The translations under genes and the position numbers were made by a program. The notes under the pieces were generated by a model. That model did not search any database. It had not been told where the DNA came from and saw only the letters and a program-made list of their open reading frames with translations. From positions 1 through 8,594 of the forward strand of contig JBFRWC010000355.1 in the NCBI GenBank assembly GCA_051439365.1: a stretch of 8,594 bases of DNA, read 5' to 3'. Below, piece after piece: positions 7,184 to 8,594 of the stretch; position 1 is the first letter of the stretch; the number at the start of each line of letters is the position of its first letter. This stretch comes from JAAHGY01 sp051439365 (GTDB lineage Bacteria; Cyanobacteriota; Cyanobacteriia; CAKZMO01).

Positions 7184-7566
7184 AGTATCTCTACGACACC
7201 AACATTTTTATCTACTATTTGGCAGCAGATCCCGCTGTATTGCCATTTTTCTCAGCAGAATTCCTGAGTCAGCATGGGGTAATCATTTCCACCATTGTGC
7301 GGATTGAATTACTGAGTTTCCCAGAGCTATCGCCTGAAGAAGAAATGGTCATTTCTGATCTGTTGATGCAGTTTGAACGAGTGCCCCTATTGCCCGACAT
7401 CGAAGATCGCACCATTCAGTTACGGCGACAGCATCGCCTCAAGCTTCCCGATGCCGTGATTGCTGCAACTGCTTTGCATTGCTCTGCCTGTGTGACTACC
7501 CGAAATGTGAGTGATTTCGAGCGAGTGCCTGATCTACTATTGTGCAATCCCTTCGAAAATCCATAG
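7180..7566 (+). CDS. VapC-like PIN-domain ribonuclease toxin
   Basis: I chose GTG 7180 (128 aa) because it gives the standard VapC beginning MKYLYDTNIFIYYL, overlaps the antitoxin stop as GTGA, and has AGGAG at 7167-7171 eight bases upstream. A GTG at 7171 would add three residues. The four PIN acidic residues are visible: D6 in YDTN, E43 in VRIELL, D91 in KLPDAVIAATA and D112 in TRNVSDF. These coordinate the metal ions for RNA cleavage. VapC toxins cut specific tRNAs, rRNA or mRNA and arrest growth when the antitoxin is lost. The length and all catalytic residues are intact, so the toxin is probably active. Its 3' end abuts the second NACHT tail copy, with about 20 bp between. Confidence 0.88.
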   Translation: MKYLYDTNIFIYYLAADPAVLPFFSAEFLSQHGVIISTIVRIELLSFPELSPEEEMVISDLLMQFERVPLLPDIEDRTIQLRRQHRLKLPDAVIAATALHCSACVTTRNVSDFERVPDLLLCNPFENP

Positions 7567-7586
7567 GAACCCTGAGAACCTATTGC

Positions 7587-7748
7587 GGGTTTGACACAAC
7601 TGTGCCGACCCAAGTAGCCCGATGTGATGTGGCTGTAACGGTGGTTGTGGGCGATCGCCTTGAGGGTTGTGCGTTAGAGCAATTTTTGGAGACTGGACCG
7701 GATTTGGTAGGGGCGATCGCGCAGTGGTTGCAAAACTTGGAGCGATGA
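7587..7748 (+). pseudogene. Remnant of a second NACHT gene: C-terminal 53 codons only
   Basis: The translation from 7587 reads GFDTTV...ARCD..VTVVVGD, then EGCALEQFLET, then LVGAIAQWLQNLER and a stop. It matches the end of the intact NACHT protein at about 38 of 53 residues with no gap and the same stop position. Nothing upstream resembles the rest of that protein; the preceding bases belong to the PIN toxin. The frame is open back to a GTG at 7542 inside the toxin gene, but no ribosome binding site supports expression. Most differences are substitutions without frameshifts, so the fragment is either fairly recent or was retained as coding sequence for some time. It is either the residue of a deleted paralogue or a tail duplication. 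Confidence 0.8.
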
Positions 7749-7763
7749 CGTGAAACCGATTTC

Positions 7764-7876
7764 TTGCAACTCCTGGCAACTGCTCCGGATTTGGTGGCGG
7801 CGTTGGTTCACCTGTGCGATCGCACCTATCCGTCCAGTAGTTGCGGAATTTGGAGCGGTGGCGTGAAACTGGATTT
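7764..7876 (+). repeat. Third, degraded copy of the NACHT 3' end
   Basis: Two blocks resemble copy 2. The first, 7764-7802, contains CTCCGGATTTGGTGGCGGCG; compare GACCGGATTTGGTAGGGGCG in copy 2. The second, 7839-7876, contains AATTTGGAGCGGTGGCGTGA; compare AACTTGGAGCGATGACGTGA. The sequence between them has diverged and is longer, and the stop codon position has changed to TGG. Even the few bases after the stop (GTGAAAC and GATTT) are shared with copy 2. The duplicated unit therefore included flanking sequence. No gene is supported here. Confidence 0.6.
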
Positions 7877-7900
7877 AGCAACCGGGGTTCTGGCGATCGC

Positions 7901-7906
7901 TATAAT
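7901..7906 (+). promoter_or_regulatory. Candidate -10 box upstream of the orphan antitoxin-xis genes
   Basis: A consensus TATAAT follows a HIP1 octamer and lies 31 bp before the ATG at 7938. The -35 region is weak (TTTAGC-like at about 7874-7879). Together with the stretch from 7567, which holds only the repeat copies, this is the only promoter-like element I see before the antitoxin, xisH remnant and xisI genes. Confidence 0.4.
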
Positions 7907-7937
7907 AATTGCAGACCATCTCAAACCCACATTGCCA

Positions 7938-8102
7938 ATGAAAGGGATTCAATTTTTGATCAACGACACAGGGGAGAAAACTGCTGTTCTGATTGACTTA
8001 GAGCAGTGGGGCGACCTGTGGGAAGACTTTTACGACGTGATGGTCTCCCATGCTAGAGCCGATGAACCAGACATAGACTGGGACAAAGAGAAACTTGATT
8101 GA
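7938..8102 (+). CDS. Antitoxin-like protein without a visible toxin
   Basis: This 54-aa protein starts at ATG 7938, with no clear ribosome binding site. The N-terminal pattern MKGIQF.....GEKTAVLIDLE and the acidic, helical C-terminus (EDFYDVMV...DEPDIDWDKEK) resemble small antitoxins that are common in cyanobacteria, usually followed by a RelE/ParE-type toxin. No such toxin follows here. The stop codon TGA overlaps by one base the ATG of the xisH remnant (TGATG), so the gene now looks translationally coupled to xisH. A longer frame upstream, starting from a TTG in the repeat copies, has no ribosome binding site and is not believed. It may be an orphan that neutralises a toxin elsewhere, or the survivor of a broken pair. 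The family is suggested by pattern only. Confidence 0.62.
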   Translation: MKGIQFLINDTGEKTAVLIDLEQWGDLWEDFYDVMVSHARADEPDIDWDKEKLD

Positions 8103-8265
8103 TGAGTGCAAGGGATCGGTTCCATGCAGCCGTCAAACATGGGCTAGAGAAGGAACAATGGCATATTTCCCATGACCCACTCGAATTGGAATGGGAAAGC
8201 GCCATCAGCTCGCCCTGATTGTGTATGACCCGATTGCAGAGGAAATTGTCACATGGATCAGCTAA
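8102..8265 (+). pseudogene. xisH: xisH with most of its middle deleted
   Basis: From ATG 8102 the product begins MSARDRFHAAVKHGLEKEQW and HISHDPL, the standard N-terminus of XisH proteins. It then runs into an unrelated tail and stops at 8216-8218 after 38 residues. In another frame, 8200-8265 encodes RHQLALIVYDPIAEEIVTWIS and a stop, which is the standard XisH C-terminus. Intact XisH is about 140 aa, so some 80-90 residues are missing and the two ends are out of frame. The junction lies around 8180-8200. The lost part contains the PD-(D/E)XK-like core. XisH, with XisI and the recombinase XisF, is required for fdxN element excision in Anabaena. The true end overlaps the xisI start by 13 nt, the normal arrangement. 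Confidence 0.88.
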
Positions 8266-8588
8266 ATCAATATCGTGCTTGTATCCAAGCACTACTCAAA
8301 GAGCATAGTCAGTATCGGAGTCAGGATGATGATGTTGATATCGAACTTGTGTTTGATACCGAACATGACCATTACCAGCTTATGCACGTGGGCTGGAAAC
8401 GCCTGAATCGCGTGTATCATACCGTCCTTCATTTCGATATTAAAGAGGGGAAAATCTGGCTCCAGCAAAATACCACAGATATCGATGTGGGCCAAGAATT
8501 AATTGACAAGGGTGTTCCCAAAGAAGATATTGTCTTGGGTCTTCATCCCCCTTATAAGCGTCCTTATACAGGTTATGGTGTTGCTTAA
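8253..8588 (+). CDS. xisI: XisI, excision-controlling-factor family protein
   Basis: This 111-aa protein is full length for the family and begins MDQLNQYRACIQALL. Family hallmarks in order are IELVFDTEHDHYQLMHVGW, FDIKEGKIWLQQN, the segment around DIDVGQELIDKGVPKEDIVLG, and PYKRPYTGYGVA at the C-terminus. The ATG at 8253 lies inside the xisH 3' end, as in other xisH-xisI pairs. In Anabaena, XisI is needed together with XisH and XisF for fdxN element excision in differentiating cells. Many cyanobacteria carry several xisHI pairs far from any such element, so the general role is unknown. Here the partner xisH is broken, so this copy may be decaying or may work with an XisH from elsewhere. No premature stop or motif loss is visible. 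Confidence 0.93.
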   Translation: MDQLNQYRACIQALLKEHSQYRSQDDDVDIELVFDTEHDHYQLMHVGWKRLNRVYHTVLHFDIKEGKIWLQQNTTDIDVGQELIDKGVPKEDIVLGLHPPYKRPYTGYGVA

Positions 8589-8594
8589 TGTGCC

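Noticed and set aside
7029..7307. 92-aa plus-strand frame overlapping antitoxin and toxin
   Set aside because: It is out of frame with two well-supported genes that have clear ribosome binding sites and catalytic motifs.
7537..7881. 114-aa minus-strand open frame across the repeat copies
   Set aside because: It is proline- and arginine-rich, overlaps the toxin end and three tail copies antisense, and has no ribosome binding site. It is a shadow of the repeats.

Overview
This window comes from a cyanobacterium, most likely a filamentous or otherwise large-genome one. More than a dozen copies of the HIP1 octamer GCGATCGC are scattered through coding and non-coding DNA. The protein families also fit: xisH/xisI, a PIN toxin pair, and a giant NACHT-HEAT STAND protein. 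Nothing here is housekeeping; it reads as an accessory or defence-type region.

Layout. (1) 2-2543: two plus-strand genes of bacterial dynamin type. The first looks like the C-terminal stalk and membrane-paddle part of a dynamin-like protein whose GTPase end probably lies off the left edge. The second is a complete 583-aa LeoA-like GTPase. (2) 2544-3030: a regulatory-looking gap. It holds a 26-bp-period HIP1 direct repeat, a 63-aa minus-strand single-pass membrane protein, and a dense set of inverted repeats between that gene and the divergent NACHT gene. (3) 3031-6948: a 1305-aa STAND ATPase with a winged-helix-like N-terminal module, a NACHT NTPase, HEAT-like repeats and a C-terminal alpha/beta domain. 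Its base composition changes sharply at the domain borders. (4) 6986-7566: a type II toxin-antitoxin pair with a VapC-like PIN ribonuclease. (5) 7567-7937: no intact gene. This stretch holds a second copy (81% identical, ungapped) and a third, degraded copy of the NACHT gene's 3' end, then a TATAAT box. (6) 7938-8588: an orphan antitoxin-like gene, an xisH gene with most of its middle deleted, and an intact xisI.

How the parts may work together. The dynamin pair is probably a membrane-remodelling module. The NACHT protein is built like bacterial NLR-type STAND sensors. The PIN pair is a classic island-stabilising cassette. XisH belongs to the PD-(D/E)XK nuclease superfamily and is normally partnered with XisI. 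Their clustering suggests an anti-mobile-element island with active turnover: tail duplications, deletion scars and orphaned partners. That role is inferred from gene content only. The most unusual observations are the compositional mosaic inside the NACHT gene, the NACHT-tail repeats bracketing the toxin-antitoxin cassette, and two mutually exclusive perfect hairpins in the presumed NACHT leader.
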